A stretch of DNA of 11,443 bases from a bacterium HR20 (GCA_002898675.1 BEHW01000070.1:1-11443), one strand, 5' to 3'. Numbered from the stretch's first letter, positions 1-6,487 are shown. The notes: generated from the sequence alone by a model not told the origin. Made by a program: numbers and translations.

Positions 1-1
1 G

Positions 2-46
2 GTAGCGACGATATTCAACGCTGGATGTCATCACCAGCGTCGCTAG
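2..46 (+). CDS. C-terminal tail of an upstream gene (partial, possibly hook-capping protein)
   Basis: The second reading frame is open from the left edge and stops with TAG at 44-46, ten bases before the ATG of the next gene. This is the spacing expected inside an operon. Only about 14 residues are visible (ending GCHHQRR), too few to identify. In many flagellar operons the TIGR02530-type gene follows flgD, so flgD is a reasonable guess from gene order alone. The alternative is that the upstream gene ended earlier: a TAG in the third frame lies at 3-5. Confidence 0.3.
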   Translation, partial: VATIFNAGCHHQRR

Positions 47-56
47 TCAACCAAGC

Positions 57-422
57 ATGCAGATTGCTGAGCTTCAACCGGTCGCGCTACCGTTTGTTCC
101 GCTGGGAACATCCCCGCAGGCTGAACCGGCGGCAAGTGGAGGCACCTTCGATGCGATCCTCGAAAGTGAGAAACTGCGGTTCTCCGCACATGCGCAAGCG
201 CGCCTGTCGAGTCGCGGGGTCAACCTCAGCCGCGAGGACGTTGCCCGACTGGAAGAAGCGGTCGCGAAAGCCGAACGCAAGGGCGCACGCGACGCATTCG
301 TGATGCTACGCGACATGGTGTTCATCGTCAGCATCAAGAACCGAACGGTGATCACTGCGCTCAAAGCCGATCAGGCGCAAGAGAGCGTGTTCACCAACAT
401 TGATGCGGCAGTCTTGATTTAG
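57..422 (+). CDS. Flagellar operon protein, TIGR02530 family
   Basis: This 121-residue protein resembles the small conserved flagellar-operon proteins of the TIGR02530 family, which sit beside hook genes in many flagellated bacteria and have no firmly assigned biochemical role. Family-like features are the segment LRFSAHAQARLSSRG (residues 40-54), the helix-forming stretch LSREDVARLEEAVAKAERKG, the hydrophobic strand MVFIVSIKNRTVITAL and the ending VFTNIDAAVLI. Roughly the first 38 residues are a Pro/Ala-rich, probably disordered leader. There is no signal peptide or membrane segment, so it should be cytoplasmic. ATG 57 is the first ATG after an in-frame stop at 3-5; no good Shine-Dalgarno sequence is visible. 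It lies 159 bp upstream of flgE in the same orientation, which supports a role in hook assembly. Confidence 0.85.
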   Translation: MQIAELQPVALPFVPLGTSPQAEPAASGGTFDAILESEKLRFSAHAQARLSSRGVNLSREDVARLEEAVAKAERKGARDAFVMLRDMVFIVSIKNRTVITALKADQAQESVFTNIDAAVLI

Positions 423-430
423 CAGGAAGC

Positions 431-463
431 GGGTTGGACCGTACCACGCCGGTACGGAGACCC
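431..463 (+). other. Stem-loop between the TIGR02530 gene and flgE
   Basis: A perfect 7-bp inverted repeat, CCGTACC (439-445) and GGTACGG (451-457), encloses a 5-nt loop. It is flanked by a further GGGT/ACCC pairing (431-434 with 460-463) across a small internal loop. No T run follows, so it is not a canonical intrinsic terminator. It begins 9 nt after the preceding stop codon. It could protect or delimit the mRNA, or be a partial attenuator ahead of flgE. The rest of the 159-bp gap shows no promoter I can support. Confidence 0.4.
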
Positions 464-569
464 ACCACGAGCGCATCCGACCGACCGACGATGCGCCCTC
501 ACCAAGACACGAGCATCCTCCTGCCAGATTCAGACCTGCCGCGGTAGATTACCGCAACCAATGTTTTTT

Positions 570-575
570 GGAGGA
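570..575 (+). promoter_or_regulatory. Strong ribosome binding site of flgE
   Basis: GGAGGA lies 6 nt upstream of ATG 582. It is the clearest Shine-Dalgarno sequence in the window and fixes the flgE start. Most other genes here have weak or no Shine-Dalgarno motifs, so it fits a protein made in large amounts. Confidence 0.8.
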
Positions 576-581
576 TAGCAC

Positions 582-1892
582 ATGGCTCTTCTTCGGAGCT
601 TGACCAGTGGGGTAAGCTCACTGCGCTCACACCAGCAACGGCTCGATGTCATTTCGAACAACATTGCCAACGTCAACACCATTGGCTTCAAGGCCAGCGA
701 GGCGCTCTTTGCTGAACAGTTGGCGCAAACACTCGCAGCTGCTACAGCTCCATCGGCAGTCTTCGGCGGACGCAATCCCCTCCAGATCGGCCTCGGAGTG
801 CGGATGGGCGCAGTGCGCACGGACTTCGCCCAAGGCGCGCTCCGCACGACCAATCGTCCGCTCGATGCTGCACTCAACGGTGAAGGATTCTTCATCTACC
901 GTCTCAACGGCGTGAGCTACTACTCCCGCGCAGGCGCACTCAGCCTCGATCGCGATGGAAACATCGTTGATAGCACAACGGGTGCAATCATCCAAGGCTA
1001 TAACATTGTGCGGGACACAAACGGCCGACCGATCAAGGATGCGAATGGGTTCAACGTGCTTGCGCGGCAGCTCTCCGGCTTGCGCATTGACCCAGGAGTT
1101 CGTTCTGCTCCCCGTCAGACGGAAACCATTTCACTCAGCGGGAACCTGAACGCGACGCTTGCCACTGGCGAAACAGCCCAAGCGTCAGTAACGATCTACG
1201 ACAACGTAGGCAACACGCACATCTTGCAGCTGACGTTTACGAAGACGGCGAACCCCGGAGAATTCACACTCAGCGCAACACTCGATGGAAACGCACTCAC
1301 GCTTCCAACAACCACGGTGCAGTTCAATCCGGATGGTTCGCTTGCGTCCCCGCTCAACATGAGCATCGCCGGCGCAGATCTCAACGCTGCACTTGGCGGC
1401 GGTGCGCAGCCATTCGACGGCACGAAAACGTTGACCATCGAGCTTGCACGTGCAGGAGACTTACTTTCAGGCATAACGCAGTTCGCTGCATCGAGTACGC
1501 TGACGGTTTCCCAGCAAGATGGCTTCCCTCCAGGCGATTTGCAGAACTTGAGCATTGATAGCACCGGCAAGATCATCGGACTCTTCACCAACGGCCAGTC
1601 TGAAATTCTCGGGCAGCTTGCAATCGCGCGGTTTTCGAATCCTGCTGGCCTCACGCGCGATGGCAATGGGATGTTCGTTGTCTCGCCGAACAGCGGTCTT
1701 CCGATCGTTGGGACAGCGGTCGAAATCTTCCAGTCTACAAGTGTTGTCGGCGGTGCACTGGAAGAATCGAACGTAGATTTGACCGAGCAGTTTGCGGATA
1801 TGATTTCAACGCAGCGTGCATTCGAAGCGGCTGCGAGGACGATTACCGTCAGTGACCAACTGTTGCAGGAAGTAACGAACTTGAAGCGCTAA
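582..1892 (+). CDS. flgE: Flagellar hook protein FlgE
   Basis: Structural subunit of the flagellar hook, the flexible joint between rod and filament, exported by the flagellar type III system. The 436-residue protein starts with the rod/hook N-terminal region (residues 4-40) containing the SNNIANVNTIGFKAS signature of flagellar axial proteins. A conserved block around LDAALNGEGFFIYR (94-107) and YYSRAGALSLDRDGNIV follows. The middle, roughly 160-350, is the variable FlaE-type surface domain, rich in Thr, Ser and Asn. The C-terminal 44 residues (LEESNVDLTEQFADMISTQR onward) form the conserved axial helix. Export is signal-peptide independent, as expected from the absent signal sequence. The length is close to common FlgE proteins (about 400-450). 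The start is fixed by a strong Shine-Dalgarno site. The order TIGR02530-flgE is a common flagellar arrangement. FlgE rather than FlgF/FlgG is favoured by length and by the neighbour; the three families share both termini. Confidence 0.93.
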   Translation: MALLRSLTSGVSSLRSHQQRLDVISNNIANVNTIGFKASEALFAEQLAQTLAAATAPSAVFGGRNPLQIGLGVRMGAVRTDFAQGALRTTNRPLDAALNGEGFFIYRLNGVSYYSRAGALSLDRDGNIVDSTTGAIIQGYNIVRDTNGRPIKDANGFNVLARQLSGLRIDPGVRSAPRQTETISLSGNLNATLATGETAQASVTIYDNVGNTHILQLTFTKTANPGEFTLSATLDGNALTLPTTTVQFNPDGSLASPLNMSIAGADLNAALGGGAQPFDGTKTLTIELARAGDLLSGITQFAASSTLTVSQQDGFPPGDLQNLSIDSTGKIIGLFTNGQSEILGQLAIARFSNPAGLTRDGNGMFVVSPNSGLPIVGTAVEIFQSTSVVGGALEESNVDLTEQFADMISTQRAFEAAARTITVSDQLLQEVTNLKR

Positions 1893-1893
1893 C

Positions 1894-1951
1894 GCATCAC
1901 GGATGATGCCGGTGCTCAGCAGTGAGAGCAAGGACGCACTCGGCTGAGCAC
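1894..1951 (+). other. Tandem stem-loops just after flgE
   Basis: Two perfect inverted repeats follow the flgE stop codon. The first is GCATCA (1894-1899) with TGATGC (1904-1909) around a 4-nt loop. The second is GTGCTCAGC (1912-1920) with GCTGAGCAC (1943-1951), whose stem can continue as AGTG (1921-1924) with CACT (1937-1940). Neither is followed by a T run. A third small hairpin, GAGC-GTAA-GCTC with a GNRA-type tetraloop, lies at 1996-2007. Together with the terminator downstream they make a highly structured 3' untranslated region of about 190 nt, probably stabilising the abundant hook mRNA. This role is an inference. Confidence 0.5.
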
Positions 1952-2012
1952 TGACGTGCGGGCAACGGAGTGCCTGATGCGCTCATGCTCCTCCAGAGCG
2001 TAAGCTCGGAAC

Positions 2013-2081
2013 GTCTGCTACTTAGGAGTTGCCGCTATCATGGACGATGCGCGACTTGGATAAGTAGCAGACTGTTTTTTT
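2013..2081 (+). terminator. Intrinsic terminator of the flgE transcript
   Basis: A 12-bp perfect inverted repeat, GTCTGCTACTTA (2013-2024) and TAAGTAGCAGAC (2061-2072), is followed after TG by seven T (2075-2081). The 36-nt interior can fold further (about 2027-2035 with 2049-2056, then ATC 2037-2039 with GAT 2046-2048), making one long imperfect hairpin. The polarity fits termination of plus-strand transcription from flgE. The last two T are part of the TTA that encodes the stop codon of the convergent dksA-like gene, so the terminator abuts that reading frame. No T run exists on the other strand beyond the stem. Confidence 0.75.
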
Positions 2082-3255
2082 ACTCGCCGCCGAGATCCGG
2101 GCCGACACGGTCAATCCCATCTTCTGGGCACTTACCGCGCAACTTCCAGGAAGCAGAGAGCGTGGTGATCGGAACCGCACGGAGCCGCTCCTTGGCGATG
2201 AGGATACCACACATCCGGCAGATGCCGTAGGTTTTATCCTCGATGCGCTTGAGCGCTTCGTCGAGTTTGCGGAGGTAGTCGGTCATGCGTTGGATTTGCG
2301 CGTAGGTTTTTTCGCGCTCGTAGGCTTCGGAGCCCTGCTCAGCCATGTGCATCGAGTAGATCCCCGTTTCTTCCGACGTTTCGTAGTTGGTCAGGTCCTC
2401 CAAACGCTCGCGGAGCATGCGAAGTTCGTCGAGCGTTTTCTCGCGCTCTGCCAGGATGATCTGGCGGAACTCCTCAAGCTCCTCGTCGGAGTAGCGTACC
2501 GCAGGCTTCGGTGCAGGTTTCGGTGGAGGCTGCTGAGCAGGCGCTGCTGATTGCTCCGGCGCTGGAGTAGCGCGCCGGCGCGCAGTTGATGCTGCAGTAC
2601 TCTTCGTTTCCGCAGCAGATTCTGCGGGCTTTGTCGCTGCGCTCTTCTTCTGTTGCAGGCCGCCGTTGGAAGGTTGAGCTTTTTTGGGTGTACTGCGTTT
2701 TGCCATGGAAGTTGTGGTCGTGGGTGTGGTTGGCTGCGGCGCGCGTGGACGAACGGAACGCTTCGATGTTGCACGCCGCACCGGCGCTGCCGCCTTCGTT
2801 GCAGCTGCTGCCGATGATATGCTCCGGGTTGTGGCTTTCTTGACAGTTTTCGTCGTGAGCGTGGATGCTTTTGCCTTCGTTGCCCTCCTGCGTGTTGCAG
2901 CTGTCTTGGTACCGCGTGCAGCTACATTCTTTCCGGTCGCTGTGGACGAGACTTTTTTCACTGCCGACCGTTTGGCTACAGTTCGACGAGAGGAAGTTTT
3001 TGTAGCAGTCGCTTTTTTCACAGCGGCTTTCTTCAGAGTTGATTTGGTAGCCGAAGTAGCTGATTTCGACGCGTTCGCACTTGTGCGTTTTGTTGCCGTT
3101 TTGGCCAGCGAAGCTGCTTTGCTTGCGCTCATCTTCTTCTGTGACGCCTTCTTCGATCGCACTGCTGGGGTGGAAGCCTTTCCAGCCGCCTTCTTAGCGG
3201 GGGAAGCAGCCTTTGCGCGCGACGATTTTTTCGGCTTTGATTTCTTCGACGCCAT
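2080..3255 (-). CDS. DksA/TraR-family regulator with a long histone-H1-like N-terminal tail
   Basis: A two-part protein of 391 residues. Residues 1-251 are low complexity, dominated by Lys, Ala, Ser, Thr and Arg, with Pro near the end (PPPKPAPKPA). This resembles histone-H1-like or AlgP-like tails that bind DNA non-specifically. Residues 252-391 match the DksA/TraR fold: a coiled-coil part (YSDEELEEFRQIILAEREK, then MHMAEQGSEAYEREK at the expected tip position) and the zinc-finger part TYGICRMCG. DksA-type proteins bind the secondary channel of RNA polymerase and, with ppGpp, adjust transcription. Only the first CxxC pair (Cys346, Cys349) remains; the usual third and fourth cysteine positions are Ser367 and Trp370, although Cys376 lies nearby. 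ATG 3255 is chosen because AGAGG sits 5 nt upstream. The frame stays open to 3468, but that would run past the amn start. An internal ATG at 2706 would give a 208-residue form with a shorter tail. Family assignment is firm; the tail's function is inferred. Confidence 0.85.
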   Translation of the reverse strand: MASKKSKPKKSSRAKAASPAKKAAGKASTPAVRSKKASQKKMSASKAASLAKTATKRTSANASKSATSATKSTLKKAAVKKATATKTSSRRTVAKRSAVKKVSSTATGKNVAARGTKTAATRRRATKAKASTLTTKTVKKATTRSISSAAAATKAAAPVRRATSKRSVRPRAPQPTTPTTTTSMAKRSTPKKAQPSNGGLQQKKSAATKPAESAAETKSTAASTARRRATPAPEQSAAPAQQPPPKPAPKPAVRYSDEELEEFRQIILAEREKTLDELRMLRERLEDLTNYETSEETGIYSMHMAEQGSEAYEREKTYAQIQRMTDYLRKLDEALKRIEDKTYGICRMCGILIAKERLRAVPITTLSASWKLRGKCPEDGIDRVGPDLGGE

Positions 3256-3287
3256 CGTATCCTCTCGGATGGTGTGGAGAATGCCGG

Positions 3288-3295
3288 CAAATATA
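3288..3295 (-). promoter_or_regulatory. Candidate promoter -7 element of the dksA-like gene (TATATTTG)
   Basis: On the minus strand TATATTTG matches the Bacteroidota -7 consensus TAnnTTTG exactly. It would give a leader of about 25 nt before ATG 3255. No TTTG-like -33 element is visible at the usual distance. The first six bases also resemble a sigma-70 -10 box. Confidence 0.4.
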
Positions 3296-3380
3296 CTTGC
3301 ACACGCCAGCTTGTGGAGCTTGACGGCGAAGCTTGCCGATGTTGCGGCGATGTTACTGCCCGCACGGAGCGCTCCATTGC

Positions 3381-3388
3381 TAATTTTG
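3381..3388 (+). promoter_or_regulatory. Candidate promoter -7 element of amn (TAATTTTG)
   Basis: TAATTTTG matches TAnnTTTG exactly and lies 55 bp before the amn ATG, implying a leader of about 50 nt. No convincing -33 partner is seen. It shares the 188-bp divergent intergenic region (3256-3443) with the promoter of the dksA-like gene on the other strand, about 85 bp apart. Confidence 0.35.
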
Positions 3389-3443
3389 CTCGAAGGCTCA
3401 AAACACGTTTGGAACGTATGGATTTTCTGCCTGCGCTCTACCG

Positions 3444-4217
3444 ATGAAGACCAAGCTTGAGATCGCACGCAACTGGCTACCGCGGTACACAGGAACAGCG
3501 ATTGATGAATTCGGAGACTACATCCTGCTGACGAATTTCCACGACTACATCGTTCGCTTCGCCGAGCGCTTCGGCTGCGACATTCGCGGAGAAGGCAAGC
3601 CTATGCAGACCGCCACCAACAGCGCAGGACTGACGATTATCAACTTCGGGATGGGCTCGGCAAATGCAGCGACCATCATGGATTTGCTTGTCGCCCGTGC
3701 GCCGCGTGGTGTGCTGTTCTTAGGCAAATGCGGCGGATTGAAGACCTCAACGGAAATCGGACATTTTATTCTGCCGATCGCTGCCATCCGCGGCGAGGGC
3801 ACCAGCAACGACTACCTTCCACCGGAAGTACCAGCGCTTCCCTCGTTCAAACTGCATAAGTTCGTCTCCGACAAAATCATTGCCCATGGCCACGACTACC
3901 GCACAGGTGTTGTGTACACCACCAATCGCCGCGTGTGGGAATGGGATGATGCATTCCGCGAGCGACTCCGCAAGCTTTCGGTCATCGGCATTGACATGGA
4001 GACGGCAACGATCTTCATCGTTGGCCACGCAAACGAAATCTCTCGGGGAGCCCTCCTACTTGTTTCTGACATTCCCCTTCTGCCAGAGGGGATCAAAACA
4101 GCCGACTCCGACCGCAAAGTAACCGAACAGTACGCTGATCTCCACCTGCAAATCGGCATCGAGGCGATGACGGAAATCGGCGAAAAAGGCGAGCCGATCA
4201 AGCACTTCCGCTACTGA
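3444..4217 (+). CDS. amn: AMP nucleosidase, short Bacteroidota-type form
   Basis: Hydrolyses the N-glycosidic bond of AMP to give adenine and ribose 5-phosphate, a cytoplasmic step in purine salvage and control of the adenylate pool. The 257-residue protein fits the short AMP nucleosidase-like family common in Bacteroidota, which lacks the extra N-terminal domain of the roughly 480-residue enterobacterial Amn. Landmarks: NWLPRYTGT near the start, IINFGMGSANAATIMDLL (65-82), FLGKCGGLK (92-100), IRGEGTSNDYLPPEVPALP (115-133), VYTTNRRVWEWDD (157-169) and DMETATIFIVG (184-194), the acidic/Met motif of the phosphorylase-nucleosidase fold. ATG 3444 matches the usual family N-terminus, although no strong Shine-Dalgarno sequence is seen. 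It is divergent from the dksA-like gene and followed after 70 bp by a receptor gene with its own promoter candidate, so it is probably monocistronic. Confidence 0.92.
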   Translation: MKTKLEIARNWLPRYTGTAIDEFGDYILLTNFHDYIVRFAERFGCDIRGEGKPMQTATNSAGLTIINFGMGSANAATIMDLLVARAPRGVLFLGKCGGLKTSTEIGHFILPIAAIRGEGTSNDYLPPEVPALPSFKLHKFVSDKIIAHGHDYRTGVVYTTNRRVWEWDDAFRERLRKLSVIGIDMETATIFIVGHANEISRGALLLVSDIPLLPEGIKTADSDRKVTEQYADLHLQIGIEAMTEIGEKGEPIKHFRY

Positions 4218-4231
4218 AGCAATTGCGTGTT

Positions 4232-4263
4232 TTTACAAAAATTGACCGTGCTGCGTATTTTTG
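4232..4263 (+). promoter_or_regulatory. Candidate promoter of the first TonB-dependent receptor
   Basis: TATTTTTG (4256-4263) matches the TAnnTTTG -7 consensus exactly. TTTACA (4232-4237) lies 18 bp upstream of TATTTT, so the site also reads as a plausible sigma-70 promoter. Transcription would begin near 4269, about 20 nt before ATG 4288. This argues against the in-frame TTG at 4261 as the start codon. Confidence 0.45.
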
Positions 4264-4287
4264 CATCGCGAACACCCTCTCATCGTG

Positions 4288-6414
4288 ATGCTCCGCTGTA
4301 TTCTCCTGACCACACTTCTTGTCGGATTCGATCTTGTGGCACAGCCAGTGCCCAACGGATTGACATCCCCCGATACAGTTTCGTACCAAACGAAAGCGAT
4401 CGTCGTAACGGGAACGCGGGCAGAAACCCCCGTTGAACGAGCACCGGTGCGAGTTGAAGTCGTCGGTGGCGAGCAGGTCCGCGGCACTGCAATTTCAACA
4501 GTCGGTGAGCTACTGCGCGAACAGCCAGGTTTGCTCATCGCCCCCGGTAGTGTGCGAAGCGGTGTTCAGATGATGGGGCTCAGCCCGGACTATACGCTCA
4601 TTCTCGTTGACGGGCAGCCGCTTACTGGCCGTGTGGGCGGCGTACTCGATCTTCAGCGGCTATCGGTTGGTAACGTTGAACGCGTCGAGGTCGTGCGGGG
4701 GCCGCTGTCGAGCCTCTATGGCGGCGATGCGCTTGCAGGCGTTATCAACATCATCACCCGCCGTCCGGACGAAGGCTGGCATGGGCGAGTGTTGGGGCGC
4801 TACCTCTACCGTGGTGCTTCAGAACTGCAGGCCGAGCAGCTCTACGGGTCCGATGCACTCGAGGCTGGTTTGCTCAGCGTAGTGCGGGGCACGCCGGCAT
4901 TCGCTATCGCACAAGATACCAGCCGATTCCCATACCCTGCGAGCAACGACTACACGCTCAGTGGACGACTGCGGTGGATGCCCTCGTCTGCGCTCCGCGC
5001 GACAGCATCGGCACGCGTTTTCGCAAGCACAACACGCGGGGAGCTTCTCCAGGCACAAGCAGGCGATGTTACCACCGTCAATGGTTCGCTTGGCATCCTC
5101 GATCGTTCGCTCGGCGCTGGCGTCGAATGGCTCAGCACGTTCGGACGAGTGAGCGCGCAACTGTATGGCACTGCATACCGCGAAGGCTACACCTTCGCTG
5201 CAGCATCGCAAGCCGTAACCGATAGCGCTGATTCTTTCGAACGCCGGACAGGACGGATGTTCGTGCAATACGATCGAATTGTATCGTTTCGCAACCGAGC
5301 AATGGCAGGAGTGGAATTGCTCTACGATGATGCGGGCGGCAGCCGTTATCCAGACCGGCCTCTCTACCGCACGCTCGCTGCGTTTGTGCAGTGGGAAGGC
5401 AATCCAAACGACAAGCTCTCCTATGCACTTTCGCTCCGATCGGATTGGACGAGTGCATTCGGCGCGCCGCGGTCTGTATTTCTCGGCGGCATTCCGTTGC
5501 TTCCACGTCTCTCGGTGCGCTATGCACTTTCTTCCCGCATTGCACTGACGGCTACAGTCGGCGAAGGCTTCCGAGCACCGGACATGCGTCAGCTTTACAT
5601 TCGTTTCAGTCCGGCAGGTGCTGGGTATCAATTGCTCGGCGCGCGGATGCTCGGACTTGACCTCCGACCCGAACAGTCACTTTCGCTGATGGCAGGCACA
5701 ACCGTTGCATTCGATTCTCTCGCACTCGGCAATGTGCCATTCCAACACGTGTTCCTCGATGCACTGCTTTTCTTCAATCGCGTTCGAGATTTGATCGAGT
5801 ACTACCCGTACCAGCAATTTCCACTGGTGTTTACGTATCGGAATGTCGCTGCAGTGCAGACGTATGGCCTGCTGCTGATGGCCTCGTCGAGCGTAGAGCT
5901 TGGGCAGCACCGCATTTCCGTGCAGGGGTCATACCAATGGCTTGCAGCCTACGACGAGCGTGTGCTCGATGCAATCGCTGCCGGGACGGCTGGCTACTTG
6001 ATCCCCTCAACAGGAGAGTTCCACCGCCTGAGGCGGAGTGAATACTACGGCTTGTGGTACCGGCCGTTTCACTCCGGAACTGTTCGCATCCAGTGGGACA
6101 TTCTACCGTGGAACGTTCGTGCAAACCTCCGTGCGCAGTACGTCGGAGCATTTGGCGATCTCCAGCGCGCATCGAATCCGGACATTTACAGTGGCACACA
6201 ATATCTTGGCCAACTGCTCGATACCCCTGCCGAGCTTGTAGCAGGCTACTGGTTGGTCAACCTTGGCATCGAAAAGCAAATTCCACTTGCAGGAAACAAC
6301 GCCAAACTCACCATCGCCGCAGGCCTCAATAACGCGCTCGACGTGGTTCAGCCGCGGTACGTCCCGAGCTTGATCGGGCGGCAAGGCTTTTGTTCGTTCG
6401 GCATTGAATGGTAA
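4288..6414 (+). CDS. TonB-dependent outer-membrane receptor (FepA/BtuB-like size)
   Basis: An energised outer-membrane transporter with a plug inside a 22-stranded barrel, driven by TonB-ExbB-ExbD. From ATG 4288 it is 708 residues, normal for siderophore, heme or cobalamin receptors. A signal peptide is visible (MLRCILLTTLLVGFDLVAQ). The segment AIVVTGTRAE (37-46) is the usual start of the plug, which runs to about residue 160. Plug landmarks are VGELLREQPGLLI, LILVDGQPLTGR, VERVEVVRGPLSSLYGGDA and AGVINIITRRP. The barrel follows, with LTATVGEGFRAPDMRQLY in the middle and a last strand ending in Trp. ATG 4288 is preferred over TTG 4261 because it starts directly at the signal peptide and lies downstream of the promoter candidate. 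No TonB, ABC transporter or periplasmic binding gene is adjacent, so the substrate cannot be inferred. It lacks the carboxypeptidase-like N-terminal domain of the second receptor. Confidence 0.9.
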   Translation: MLRCILLTTLLVGFDLVAQPVPNGLTSPDTVSYQTKAIVVTGTRAETPVERAPVRVEVVGGEQVRGTAISTVGELLREQPGLLIAPGSVRSGVQMMGLSPDYTLILVDGQPLTGRVGGVLDLQRLSVGNVERVEVVRGPLSSLYGGDALAGVINIITRRPDEGWHGRVLGRYLYRGASELQAEQLYGSDALEAGLLSVVRGTPAFAIAQDTSRFPYPASNDYTLSGRLRWMPSSALRATASARVFASTTRGELLQAQAGDVTTVNGSLGILDRSLGAGVEWLSTFGRVSAQLYGTAYREGYTFAAASQAVTDSADSFERRTGRMFVQYDRIVSFRNRAMAGVELLYDDAGGSRYPDRPLYRTLAAFVQWEGNPNDKLSYALSLRSDWTSAFGAPRSVFLGGIPLLPRLSVRYALSSRIALTATVGEGFRAPDMRQLYIRFSPAGAGYQLLGARMLGLDLRPEQSLSLMAGTTVAFDSLALGNVPFQHVFLDALLFFNRVRDLIEYYPYQQFPLVFTYRNVAAVQTYGLLLMASSSVELGQHRISVQGSYQWLAAYDERVLDAIAAGTAGYLIPSTGEFHRLRRSEYYGLWYRPFHSGTVRIQWDILPWNVRANLRAQYVGAFGDLQRASNPDIYSGTQYLGQLLDTPAELVAGYWLVNLGIEKQIPLAGNNAKLTIAAGLNNALDVVQPRYVPSLIGRQGFCSFGIEW

Positions 6415-6422
6415 ACAGCTTG

Positions 6423-6482
6423 CCGAGTTGACCGCAACACCCGCGGCACAGGGGCATGGAGGAGGTGACCCTGTCAACTCGG
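6423..6482. other. Long-loop inverted repeat between convergent receptor genes
   Basis: CCGAGTTGAC (6423-6432) and GTCAACTCGG (6473-6482) form a perfect 10-bp inverted repeat around a 40-nt interior. It begins 8 nt after the stop codon of the upstream receptor. No T run follows on either strand, so it is not a canonical intrinsic terminator, but it may act as a 3'-end structure for the plus-strand receptor mRNA. Confidence 0.45.
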
Positions 6483-6487
6483 TACGA

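Noticed and set aside
25..303. A 92-codon plus-strand frame at the left edge
   Set aside because: Arg/Ser-rich product that overlaps the TIGR02530-type gene in another frame; the latter matches a known family along its length.
2684..3460. A 258-codon plus-strand open frame opposite the DksA-like tail
   Set aside because: It is the reverse reading of lysine/alanine-rich codons, giving a Val/Ala/Phe-rich product without a family match. The minus frame has a ribosome site and a recognised domain.
3256..3468. Extension of the DksA-like protein to an upstream ATG at 3468
   Set aside because: It would overlap the amn start and the promoter candidates, its extra 71 residues look non-coding, and a good Shine-Dalgarno site supports 3255.
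4261..4287. TTG 4261 as start of the first receptor
   Set aside because: It overlaps the -7 promoter candidate, and the extra residues precede a complete signal peptide that starts at ATG 4288.
4819..5631. A 270-codon minus-strand frame inside the first receptor
   Set aside because: Cys/Arg-rich shadow of a well-supported receptor gene; no motif, no ribosome site.
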